The notes beneath the pieces are model-generated. The model made no database searches. It saw nothing but the letters and a program-made list of their open reading frames with translations, and had not been told where the DNA came from. From CAYJAD01 sp964372165 (GTDB taxonomy: Bacteria; Desulfobacterota; Desulfovibrionia; Desulfovibrionales; Desulfovibrionaceae): DNA of 6,826 bases. The translations under genes were made by a program, and so were the position numbers. Positions 1 to 5,586 of this stretch are shown in pieces. Numbering within the stretch: the stretch's first letter is position 1; the number at the start of each line of letters is the position of its first letter. The stretch lies in NCBI GenBank assembly GCA_964372165.1, contig CAYJPT010000122.1, positions 1-6,826 of the forward strand, in the 5' to 3' direction.

Positions 1-141
1 CTTATTCCTACGCAGTGCTTGTCTGCTATCGCAGCCAACGGTAGTAATTTCATCTTAAATTACTATAAGCAATTCTTAATTCAAACCCAGAGTTTTCACC
101 TTACTATGCGTAAAGGTAAAATCAATAAAAATGTTAAATAA
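1..141 (+). CDS. Possible C-terminal fragment of a rightward gene cut by the window edge
   Basis: Frame 1 is open from the first base to a TAA at 139-141, giving 46 residues that end in a strongly basic tail (MRKGKINKNVK). The first 45 bases are more GC-rich than the following spacer, which fits coding sequence. I do not recognise the protein. A second rightward frame is open to a TAA at 56-58, so a shorter tail in that frame is an alternative. An open run of this length can occur by chance in AT-rich DNA. The gene would converge on glnS, with about 105 bases between the two stops. Confidence is low because neither the start nor any domain is inside the window. Confidence 0.3.
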   Translation, partial: LIPTQCLSAIAANGSNFILNYYKQFLIQTQSFHLTMRKGKINKNVK

Positions 142-246
142 TCATACAAATATAGTATTATCCAAATTTATTAAATCTTCTTTTGTTCTATAAAAAGCAC
201 GTTATCTATTGTGATGTTGCCATATTTTAAACAATTAAACTACAAA

Positions 247-1938
247 CTATGCTTTTTTCTCTAATTTTGCCCATGTATCCTTTAATGTGACAGTGCGGTT
301 AAATATTGGTTTATCATCGCTATTGTCATAATCTACACAAAAATAACCCAAGCGTTCAAATTGCATTCGTTCACCAACGGCACAATGCATAAGAGATGGT
401 TCGCATTGGGCTGTAATTTTTTGTAAAGAACTTGGATTTAAGTAATCTAAGAAAGATTTACCATCTTCAACAGCATTTGGGTTTTCTGTCAAAAATAAGT
501 GTTCATAGAGGCGCACTTCTAAAGCAGCCGCATGTTGTGCACAAACCCAATGCAATGTACCACGCACCTTTCGTTTGTCAGGGCTTGTACCTCCGCGACT
601 TTCAGGATCATACGTGCAGTGCAATTCAATAATATTGCCTTGTTCATCGCAAACAACTTCGTTACAGGTAATATAATAAGCATAGCGTAGGCGCACTTCA
701 GAACCAACAAATAATCGATGAAATTTCTTTGGTGGATCAAATCTAAAATCATCACGCTCAATATAGAGTTCACGACTAAAGGGAACTATGCGAGAGCCAA
801 AACTTGCATCTTCAGGATGGTATGGCATATCAAAGTTTTCAATTTGACCCTGTGGATAATTATCTATGATGACCTTGATTGGATCCAAAACAGCCATAAC
901 GCGTTTAGTATGGGCATTAAGATACTCTCGCTGACAAAATTCAAACAAACTATATTCAACTATGGAATCAGCACGAGAAACACCAATACGAGCACAAAAT
1001 TCTCGCAATGCCTCCGGTGGTACACCACGCCTGCGCAAGCCGCTTAATGTAGGCATACGGGGGTCATCCCAACCCTCCACATGTCCATCTTGGACTAATT
1101 GAATTAATTTACGCTTAGATAAAATAGTATGTGTTAATTGTAGGCGTGCAAATTCAATTTGCTGTGGATGATATATATCTAAAGCATCTAAAATCCAATC
1201 ATAAAGCTCACGATTATTTTCAAATTCAAGAGAACATAAGGAGTGAGTTATCCCCTCTAAAGAGTCAGAAATACAATGAGTATAATCATACATGGGATAT
1301 ATGCACCAAGCATCTTTTGTCCTATGATGACTTGCATGTCTAATTCTATACAGTGTAGGATCTCGCAGGACAATATTGGCAGCACTCATATCAATTTTAG
1401 CACGCAAAACATGAGCACCGTCTTCAAACTCTCCGGCACGCATGCGTCTAAACAAATCTAAATTTTCATCAATGGAGCGTTGACGATAGGGGCTATTTTG
1501 CCCAGGTTGTGTAAATGTACCACGCATAGTACGAATTTCTTCAGCGGAGCAGGAATCTACATAGGCCTTACCGGCAAGTATGAGTTGTTCTGCAAAATTA
1601 TATAATTGTTCAAAGTAGTTTGATGCAAAAAATTCTCGTTGCTCCCAATTAGCTCCAAGCCATTTTACATCCTCACGTATTGAATCAACATATTCAGTTT
1701 CTTCTTTGGTAGGGTTGGTATCATCAAAACGAAGATTGAACTTACCGTTAAAATCTAAAGACACACCATAATTAAGACAAATAGATTTTGCATGCCCTAG
1801 GTGTAAGTAACCATTAGGCTCTGGTGGAAATCTTGTGTGAACGCGTTTTTCAAAGCGACCATTGTCATTATCAGCTATAATACGTGAACGAATAAAATCA
1901 ATTGGGCCATCAGACGAATTAAAATTATCAAAATTCAT
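247..1938 (-). CDS. glnS: Glutaminyl-tRNA synthetase (GlnRS)
   Basis: Cytoplasmic class I aminoacyl-tRNA synthetase that charges tRNA(Gln) with glutamine using ATP. The 563 residues match the usual bacterial length of about 550. The Rossmann catalytic domain shows PEPNGYLHLGHAKS at 39-52 (HIGH box HLGH, 46-49) and the KMSKS-like loop LSKRKL at 273-278. Between them, DYTHCISDSLEGITHSLCSLEF at 218-239 is the typical block that separates GlnRS from GluRS, and TLSGLRRRG at 297-305 follows the KMSKS loop. The two C-terminal anticodon-binding beta-barrels occupy roughly 345-545. The ATG at 1938 is preceded by AGGA (1945-1948) six bases upstream. The gene is monocistronic and divergent from the GntR regulator. 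Its presence implies direct Gln-tRNA charging. No clear hairpin plus T-tract follows the TAG stop. The identification is very secure. Confidence 0.98.
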   Translation of the reverse strand: MNFDNFNSSDGPIDFIRSRIIADNDNGRFEKRVHTRFPPEPNGYLHLGHAKSICLNYGVSLDFNGKFNLRFDDTNPTKEETEYVDSIREDVKWLGANWEQREFFASNYFEQLYNFAEQLILAGKAYVDSCSAEEIRTMRGTFTQPGQNSPYRQRSIDENLDLFRRMRAGEFEDGAHVLRAKIDMSAANIVLRDPTLYRIRHASHHRTKDAWCIYPMYDYTHCISDSLEGITHSLCSLEFENNRELYDWILDALDIYHPQQIEFARLQLTHTILSKRKLIQLVQDGHVEGWDDPRMPTLSGLRRRGVPPEALREFCARIGVSRADSIVEYSLFEFCQREYLNAHTKRVMAVLDPIKVIIDNYPQGQIENFDMPYHPEDASFGSRIVPFSRELYIERDDFRFDPPKKFHRLFVGSEVRLRYAYYITCNEVVCDEQGNIIELHCTYDPESRGGTSPDKRKVRGTLHWVCAQHAAALEVRLYEHLFLTENPNAVEDGKSFLDYLNPSSLQKITAQCEPSLMHCAVGERMQFERLGYFCVDYDNSDDKPIFNRTVTLKDTWAKLEKKA

Positions 1939-1978
1939 ACGAATTCCTAAGTATTTAAATTATATATTGTAATTTTTT

Positions 1979-2007
1979 ATTATAAAACAATAATCGCTTA
2001 TGGTCAA
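1979..2007 (-). promoter_or_regulatory. Sigma70 promoter of glnS
   Basis: Read on the minus strand, the -35 box is TTGACC (2002-2007) and the -10 box is a perfect TATAAT (1979-1984), separated by exactly 17 bases. The predicted start near 1972 gives a leader of about 34 bases before the glnS ATG, too short for a tRNA-sensing T-box. A weak dyad, TATGG (1999-2003) and CCATA (2021-2025), overlaps the -35 side, but its 17-base separation makes an operator doubtful. Confidence 0.8.
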
Positions 2008-2115
2008 ATAATATAAATATCCATACTTAACAAACAATTAGCATACATACGCATAAAGTGGTGATATATAAATTTCAATTAATTGCATAGTACAAAAGAT
2101 ATTATAATCAATCAG

Positions 2116-2144
2116 TTGACGAAATGTATTCCAAAGGTTATTAT
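2116..2144 (+). promoter_or_regulatory. Sigma70 promoter of the GntR-family regulator
   Basis: TTGACG (2116-2121) and TATTAT (2139-2144) are separated by 17 bases; each matches the consensus at five of six positions. The predicted start near 2151 leaves a leader of about 88 bases before the ATG at 2239. It points away from the glnS promoter, and the two -35 boxes are about 110 bases apart. Confidence 0.7.
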
Positions 2145-2238
2145 GGTTAGGAAATGTTTTTTATACTAGCTTCATTTGAATTGGCATATATTTTTACATG
2201 CAAGACTGCTTTTCAAAAAAATAGCAAGGATGATCTTA

Positions 2239-2880
2239 ATGCAACCTATCCGGCGACAATCATTAGGACAAGAGGCAACACATCTTTTACGTAGAATGCT
2301 TTTAAATGGGCATTTTAATGCAGGTGAGCGTTTGGTAGAAGACCGCATTGCCCAAGAGCTTGGCATAAGTCGTACCCCATTAAGAGAAGCCTTGCACCGT
2401 TTAGCGCAAGAAGGAATTTTAGAAAAAAGGTCAAGTGGTGGATATATATTGCGTTCATTACAACGTACAGAAATTGAAGATGCAATTACAGTACGCGCCA
2501 TGCTTGAATCGCACGCAGCTGCACTAGCTGCTGAGCGCAGCACCCAAGAACAGCAAAAGGCGATGCGTAAAAATTTAAACAATTTTCGCAAAGCTAAAGA
2601 AAAGAACAATATTAACTCATTAGTAGAGTTAAATGAAGAATTTCATAATATATTACGTGAGGGTGCTCACTCTACTTTATTAATACAATTATTACTGGAG
2701 CTTGATTGTGTTGTTGAACGCATGCTACGCCCAATTATTTCAACACATGAGGTGCAGTGGTCAGATGATGATCATTTACGCATTTTAGAATGCATTGAAA
2801 ACAATGATGCGCAAGGCGCAAGTGATGCAATGAAAACCCACGTCCTGCATGCAAAAAAAGCTATTTTTCCACCAGATTAA
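2239..2880 (+). CDS. GntR-family transcriptional regulator, FadR/FCD subfamily
   Basis: A 213-residue DNA-binding regulator. Residues 1-72 form the GntR winged helix, with the helix-turn-helix around AQELGISRTPLREALHRL (38-55) and the wing EKRSSGGYIL (62-71). Residues 75-208 form the helical FCD ligand-binding domain. FCD domains often bind a metal and a small organic acid. Three of the usual histidine ligands can be placed: H136 in LNEEFH, H179 in DDHLRIL and H201 in MKTHV. The usual aspartate four residues before the first histidine is N132 here. The start was chosen because AAGGA (2226-2230) lies eight bases before the ATG at 2239; the in-frame ATG at 2230 lies on that SD and the TTG at 2176 has none. 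The effector is unknown; family members commonly control carboxylate or fatty-acid metabolism and their own promoter. Confidence 0.93.
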   Translation: MQPIRRQSLGQEATHLLRRMLLNGHFNAGERLVEDRIAQELGISRTPLREALHRLAQEGILEKRSSGGYILRSLQRTEIEDAITVRAMLESHAAALAAERSTQEQQKAMRKNLNNFRKAKEKNNINSLVELNEEFHNILREGAHSTLLIQLLLELDCVVERMLRPIISTHEVQWSDDDHLRILECIENNDAQGASDAMKTHVLHAKKAIFPPD

Positions 2881-2925
2881 AATGAATATATGGCTTGCAT
2901 GATATCTTTGCAAAACAACCGCTTG

Positions 2926-3366
2926 TTATATATCAAGAGTCATTTGCTTATACGCTAAATTTTTAAACCCCAAGCGTTCATACAATTTTATTGCTGAATC
3001 ATTATCATGTACAACTTCAAGTCTGTATCGCTTTACTTTATCGTCATATTCATTTCGGATAAAATTAAAAATATTAGTTCCTAGCCCTTTACCTTTAAAA
3101 TCATCTCTAATGTATATTTCTTCAATTATAGCAACAATACCGCCTACTTCGCACGAGTAAGAAAAGGACAAATGACAAAATCCTGCATATTGTTCTTTCA
3201 CTTTACAAATTAATATTTTACTAAGTGGACTGTCACTTAACGCAAAATCAATTGTATTTTCAATGTATTCTTCGGGTATTTTATGGTCAACGGCATCAGT
3301 TTCATAAAATTCCTTTAGTAATTTACTACATTCATCCTTATCACTTTCATCTAGAAATCTTATCAT
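2926..3366 (-). CDS. GNAT-family N-acetyltransferase
   Basis: A 146-residue single-domain GNAT protein, expected to transfer an acetyl group from acetyl-CoA to an amine; the substrate cannot be predicted. The core strand and acetyl-CoA-binding motif A is IEEIYIRDDFKGKGLGTNIF (81-100), with the pyrophosphate loop KGKGLG at 91-96 (K where the consensus has R or Q). Motif B is NDSAIKLYERLGF (122-134), the typical C-terminal end of the fold. There is no toxin-antitoxin partner beside it. AGGA about nine bases upstream of the ATG at 3366 supports the start. It lies 75 bases after the methyltransferase stop, possibly cotranscribed, and converges on the GntR gene with only 45 bases between stops. 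The fold assignment is secure; the role is not. Confidence 0.9.
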   Translation of the reverse strand: MIRFLDESDKDECSKLLKEFYETDAVDHKIPEEYIENTIDFALSDSPLSKILICKVKEQYAGFCHLSFSYSCEVGGIVAIIEEIYIRDDFKGKGLGTNIFNFIRNEYDDKVKRYRLEVVHDNDSAIKLYERLGFKNLAYKQMTLDI

Positions 3367-3390
3367 ATTTAATAGTCCTGCACAATTATT

Positions 3391-3420
3391 TTTAAAAGTA
3401 CTCTCACCTCAAGTACCCTT
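3391..3420 (-). terminator. Weak intrinsic terminator after the DNA methyltransferase
   Basis: On the minus strand, GTACT and AGTAC (+ strand 3412-3416 and 3398-3402) can form a five-bp stem with a nine-base loop, followed by TTTT and then A-rich sequence. The flanking A4 and T4 could extend the stem past a two-base bulge. The stem is short and only partly GC, so it would be leaky and may allow read-through into the GNAT gene. Confidence 0.3.
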
Positions 3421-3441
3421 TTGACAAGGTAAAAAGTAAAC

Positions 3442-4383
3442 TTATTTATTTGTATAATGTTTTTGCATAGGAATAGAGTTTCTCTCCCAAAAAATCCCTT
3501 CAGTATATCCTTGAATTTTATTACTTTCTTCTGCCATTTCCAGGCGCTTTTCAGCCCATATACAGTATTGTTCATTATGTTCAATACCTATATAATTACG
3601 TTTCAGCTTTTTTGCCACAACAGATGTAGACCCTGAGCCTAAAAATGGGTCAAATACAACATCCCCCTCATTGGAGCTTGCCAATATAAGTTTGGCCAAT
3701 AATTTTTCAGGTTTTTGTGTAGGATGTGGAGTATTTTCTGGCATAGACCAATAGGGTATGGAAATATCGTCCCAAAAATTTGAAGGATAGGTATTTCTAA
3801 AATTACCTTGTGTGGTTATCTCCCAGTCTTTGGGTTTTCCTGCAATTTTATATGGTGCAATCACTTTGCGTCTAATTTTTACGGCTTCAACATTGAAAGT
3901 GTAATTTTTACTCTTTGTGGCAAACCAAATATCTTCAAGCCCATTTTTCCAATTATGCAAGGCTCCTCGACCTTTTTCCCTTTGCCAAGTAATCCTATTT
4001 TGTATCTTAAAATGCTGTTTTAACACCATGCCAATTATTGGGCTTGTGGCCCAATCACAGCAAACATAGATTGAAGCATTTTCTTTAAGTAATGGTTTTA
4101 TACAATGAATCCAAGACTCAGTATACTTTATATAACTATCATCATCAATGCGCTTAAAATTTTGTCCATGAAAGTTTTTAGCTAAATTATAAGGTGGATC
4201 CACTATCATTAAATCAACTATGTTATGTGGTAAATACGGCAAAGTTTTAAAGCTATCACCAAATATAGTTTTATTGATGATATTAGCTAGTGCAACATTT
4301 TCTTGCACCTTAACGCACCGCAATAAATACTCTTTACCATCCTCCACATTGAGCTTGATCGTTTTATTACGTGCTGCTTTCAT
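3442..4383 (-). CDS. Site-specific DNA methyltransferase, beta class (N6-adenine type)
   Basis: Transfers a methyl group from S-adenosylmethionine to a base in a specific DNA site. Numbered from the ATG at 4383 (313 residues), catalytic motif IV is DPPYNL at 62-67 and the SAM-binding motif I is DPFLGSGST at 245-253. The order motif IV, target-recognition region, motif I defines the beta class. DPPY favours N6-adenine over N4-cytosine, where SPPY is commoner. HPTQKPEKLL (220-229) is the conserved motif preceding motif I in this family. The target sequence cannot be read from the protein. An in-frame TTG at 4413 would add ten residues but has no SD; the ATG has only a weak GAAG about eight bases upstream. 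No restriction endonuclease is encoded on either side, so it appears solitary. The GNAT gene follows on the same strand. Confidence 0.93.
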   Translation of the reverse strand: MKAARNKTIKLNVEDGKEYLLRCVKVQENVALANIINKTIFGDSFKTLPYLPHNIVDLMIVDPPYNLAKNFHGQNFKRIDDDSYIKYTESWIHCIKPLLKENASIYVCCDWATSPIIGMVLKQHFKIQNRITWQREKGRGALHNWKNGLEDIWFATKSKNYTFNVEAVKIRRKVIAPYKIAGKPKDWEITTQGNFRNTYPSNFWDDISIPYWSMPENTPHPTQKPEKLLAKLILASSNEGDVVFDPFLGSGSTSVVAKKLKRNYIGIEHNEQYCIWAEKRLEMAEESNKIQGYTEGIFWERNSIPMQKHYTNK

Positions 4384-4541
4384 ACTGTTAGCTTCAATAT
4401 AATTAAAAAACAATTTTCATTAAAAAACGGTTTTATTTTTATCTGTTAAAAGGTGGATACGCTGTGAATACATTAACAATTGAATATTTAAACAATAGTG
4501 ATTTTAAATAATATTCTTAGGCAATAGAATTTATTTTATAA
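4384..4541 (-). other. Spacer upstream of the DNA methyltransferase
   Basis: A very AT-rich gap that should hold the methyltransferase promoter, but no strong one is visible. The best minus-strand match is TTGTTT, 17 bases, TGTATT, which is weak in both boxes. A short dyad, ATTCT and AGAAT (4513-4517 and 4526-4530), lies just after the 94-residue gene and could be a feeble terminator. The segment 4421-4434 carries TAAAAAACGGTTTT, also found upstream of rpmB. Confidence 0.35.
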
Positions 4542-4826
4542 TTAATCCTCAATCCAATTAGAAAGTGCTTCAATAATTTTTTTTGCCTGGTCAGCACTTG
4601 AAATAGTAAATTTTGATTGGTATTTATATTCGCCACCCATCTTTCTGTAGCGTCTAATGGTGTATTTATCAGGTCCATAGCTGTCACTATCGCTTTTCCA
4701 CTCTTGAAAGCGAAAAAGAATCGTAGTCCAGGCCCCTCTACTGAGAATAGCTTTATCAATTTCTTTCACAACACATTGTCCGTCTTCTTCGTAATGTATA
4801 GTTAATTCATCAATAGTAGTACTCAT
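4542..4826 (-). CDS. Conserved-looking 94-residue protein of unknown function
   Basis: A small soluble protein without signal peptide, membrane segment or cysteine metal motif apart from one Cys. It begins MSTTIDELTIHYEEDG, is rich in charged residues, has alternating beta-type segments (GAWTTILFRFQEW, DKYTIRRYRKMGG, YQSKFTIS) and ends in an amphipathic helix, SADQAKKIIEALSNWI. A beta-sheet with a basic, aromatic strand plus a final helix loosely resembles the PC4/YdbC single-stranded nucleic-acid-binding fold; this is an impression from pattern only. It also looks to me like hypothetical proteins of Desulfovibrio species, which I cannot confirm. The start at 4826 is fixed by AGGAGA (4831-4836) four bases upstream; a TTG-started extension to 4856 lies inside a hairpin. 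It has its own promoter and a structured leader. Confidence 0.85.
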   Translation of the reverse strand: MSTTIDELTIHYEEDGQCVVKEIDKAILSRGAWTTILFRFQEWKSDSDSYGPDKYTIRRYRKMGGEYKYQSKFTISSADQAKKIIEALSNWIED

Positions 4827-4842
4827 TATGTCTCCTAAAATA

Positions 4843-4872
4843 AAGGCCTTACGCAAACAATTGTAAGGCCTT
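4843..4872 (-). promoter_or_regulatory. Terminator-like hairpin in the leader of the 94-residue gene
   Basis: A perfect ten-bp stem, AAGGCCTTAC (4843-4852) and GTAAGGCCTT (4863-4872), closes a ten-base loop. On the minus strand it is followed at once by TTTATTTT, as in an intrinsic terminator, and then by the AGGAGA ribosome binding site of the 94-residue gene. Because a promoter lies upstream of it (4906-4934), it sits inside that gene's own 5' leader. It may be an attenuator, a 5' stabilising stem, or simply a second terminator for the hypC-side transcript. Confidence 0.65.
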
Positions 4873-4905
4873 GTGGAAATAGATAAAAATTGTCCGTAAA
4901 ACGCT

Positions 4906-4934
4906 ATAGTAAGTTATAATAAAAAATAGGTCAA
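4906..4934 (-). promoter_or_regulatory. Sigma70 promoter of the 94-residue gene
   Basis: On the minus strand, TTGACC (4929-4934) and TACTAT (4906-4911) are separated by 17 bases, matching the consensus at five and four of six positions. The predicted start near 4899 gives a leader of about 73 bases that includes the hairpin at 4843-4872. The -35 box overlaps the small terminator hairpin of the preceding gene. Confidence 0.55.
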
Positions 4935-4940
4935 AACCTA
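4921..4940 (-). terminator. Intrinsic terminator after the 78-residue gene
   Basis: On the minus strand, TAGGT and ACCTA (+ strand 4936-4940 and 4927-4931) pair around a four-base loop and are followed by TTTTTT (4921-4926). The stem is only five bp, so efficiency may be modest. It lies about 16 bases after the stop of the 78-residue gene and shares bases with the next promoter. Confidence 0.5.
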
Positions 4941-4956
4941 ATAACAAACTTGCTTG

Positions 4957-5193
4957 CTATGTAGAATGCTTAACTAATGTTCCTTTGACTGTTTCAGGAA
5001 GTTCAGGCCCATTTACTTTAAAATTTGTAGTGTCAGGACCATAGTTTGCAGCATTTTCTTGAGCACTGGCAATTATTGCCATATTTTCATCAGACATTGT
5101 AAGGTTTGCTCCGGTAACAAATCGTCTACCGACTTCATTTAATATTATCTCAGACCCACGACTCGCCCTCGGTGCAGGAATACCATCATTCAT
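4957..5193 (-). CDS. 78-residue protein of unknown function downstream of hypC
   Basis: I do not recognise this protein. It has no cysteine or tryptophan, no signal peptide and no membrane segment. The N-terminal half is basic with a Pro-Arg rich start (MNDGIPAPRASRGSE), followed by IILNEVGRRFVTGANLTMSDENMAIIASAQENAANYG as a likely helical part split for length at about residues 16-52. The C-terminal third is polar and probably extended (GPDTTNFKVNGPELPETVKG). Translation looks real: AGGAGG (5198-5203) lies four bases before the ATG at 5193. It follows hypC on the same strand after 133 bases filled with inverted repeats, and a terminator follows it. Cotranscription with hybD-hypC is possible, but a link to hydrogenase is only contextual. 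Confidence 0.7.
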   Translation of the reverse strand: MNDGIPAPRASRGSEIILNEVGRRFVTGANLTMSDENMAIIASAQENAANYGPDTTNFKVNGPELPETVKGTLVKHST

Positions 5194-5213
5194 ATTTCCT
5201 CCTATTTATGTAG

Positions 5214-5245
5214 TAGTCTGTTGAAAATTTCCATTCAATAGACTA
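5214..5245 (-). repeat. Inverted repeat in the leader of the 78-residue gene
   Basis: TAGTCTGTTGAA (5214-5225) and TTCAATAGACTA (5234-5245) are complementary at 11 of 12 positions around an eight-base loop. The structure ends ten bases upstream of the AGGAGG site of the 78-residue gene. It has no T-tract on the minus strand, so it is not a standard terminator; an operator or an mRNA leader stem fits better. Confidence 0.55.
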
Positions 5246-5257
5246 AGGTAGGACAAG

Positions 5258-5329
5258 TAATTGCTTAAGGCATTTAATTGTTTTATTTTAAACTAAGAGT
5301 ATGAAATAAAACATAGTCTAAAGCAATTA
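5258..5329. repeat. Nested inverted repeats just after hypC
   Basis: An outer pair, TAATTGCTT (5258-5266) and AAGCAATTA (5321-5329), encloses an inner pair, GTTTTATTT (5280-5288) and AAATAAAAC (5304-5312). Both arms are perfect nine-base matches. The outer right arm overlaps the last codons of hypC. No T-tract follows, so this is not a classic terminator. The pairs are AT-rich, which raises the chance of coincidence. Confidence 0.4.
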
Positions 5330-5578
5330 AAAGTCAGGGTCATGCCCTTCAAGCTGCACTGTAATTTCTCTATAAAGTCTTAATGTTTCAAGTGCATCTT
5401 CTTCTCTAAGTTTATGCAAGGCAAAACCTGCATGCACTATAATATAATCACCAACTTCAACTGCCTCTGGTAAGAGCATTACAGAAGTGGTTAAATATGT
5501 TTCACTTTCACCAACTCTAGCTCGTACCATGTTGTCATCAAGACATTCAATAATTTTTGCAGGAATAGCAAGACACAT
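5327..5578 (-). CDS. hypC: Hydrogenase maturation chaperone HypC (HypC/HybG/HupF family)
   Basis: A small cytoplasmic chaperone of [NiFe]-hydrogenase assembly. With HypD it carries the iron with its CN and CO ligands and passes it to the hydrogenase large-subunit precursor. The 83 residues match the family length. The invariant N-terminus MCLAIP is present with the essential Cys2 (exposed after removal of Met), and the family signature GDYIIVHAGFALHKL occupies 43-57, including H49. AGGA lies seven bases before the ATG at 5578 and overlaps the hybD stop codon. It follows hybD with only eight bases between the genes, so the two should be cotranscribed and translationally coupled. HypA, B, D, E and F are not in the window. 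Confidence 0.95.
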   Translation of the reverse strand: MCLAIPAKIIECLDDNMVRARVGESETYLTTSVMLLPEAVEVGDYIIVHAGFALHKLREEDALETLRLYREITVQLEGHDPDF

Positions 5579-5586
5579 ATGTTTTC

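Larger units (their letters stand above)
1939..2238. other. Divergent spacer between glnS and the GntR regulator
   Basis: This 300-base, very AT-rich stretch holds the two divergent promoters described separately and no credible gene. The reading frame of the regulator extends upstream to a TTG at 2176. That extension (19-21 residues, no SD before the TTG) is better read as leader. I see no tRNA, riboswitch or terminator. Between the two -35 boxes (2008-2115) I find no convincing palindrome of the TGGT-N-ACCA kind often bound by FadR-type GntR proteins. Confidence 0.6.

Noticed and set aside
1..53. A leftward frame starting MKLLPLAAIADKHC at position 53, resembling a short signal peptide.
   Set aside because: No SD or promoter precedes it, and it leaves the window after 17 codons without a recognisable feature.
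98..114. Hairpin ACCTTAC with GTAAAGGT as a terminator between the left fragment and glnS.
   Set aside because: It contains a bulge, has no T-tract on either strand, and lies inside the possible left-edge coding frame.
432..1461. Several open frames on the + strand opposite glnS.
   Set aside because: They are antisense shadows of a certain gene, with no SD and no family resemblance.
2176..2238. N-terminal extension of the GntR regulator from a TTG start.
   Set aside because: There is no SD before the TTG, the extra residues do not resemble the GntR domain, and the ATG at 2239 has AAGGA at eight bases.
4384..4413. TTG start for the DNA methyltransferase ten residues upstream.
   Set aside because: No SD precedes it; the ATG at 4383 is also weak, so this choice is less certain than the others.
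4827..4856. Extended N-terminus of the 94-residue protein from a TTG.
   Set aside because: The start would lie inside the leader hairpin, while the internal ATG has a strong AGGAGA site.
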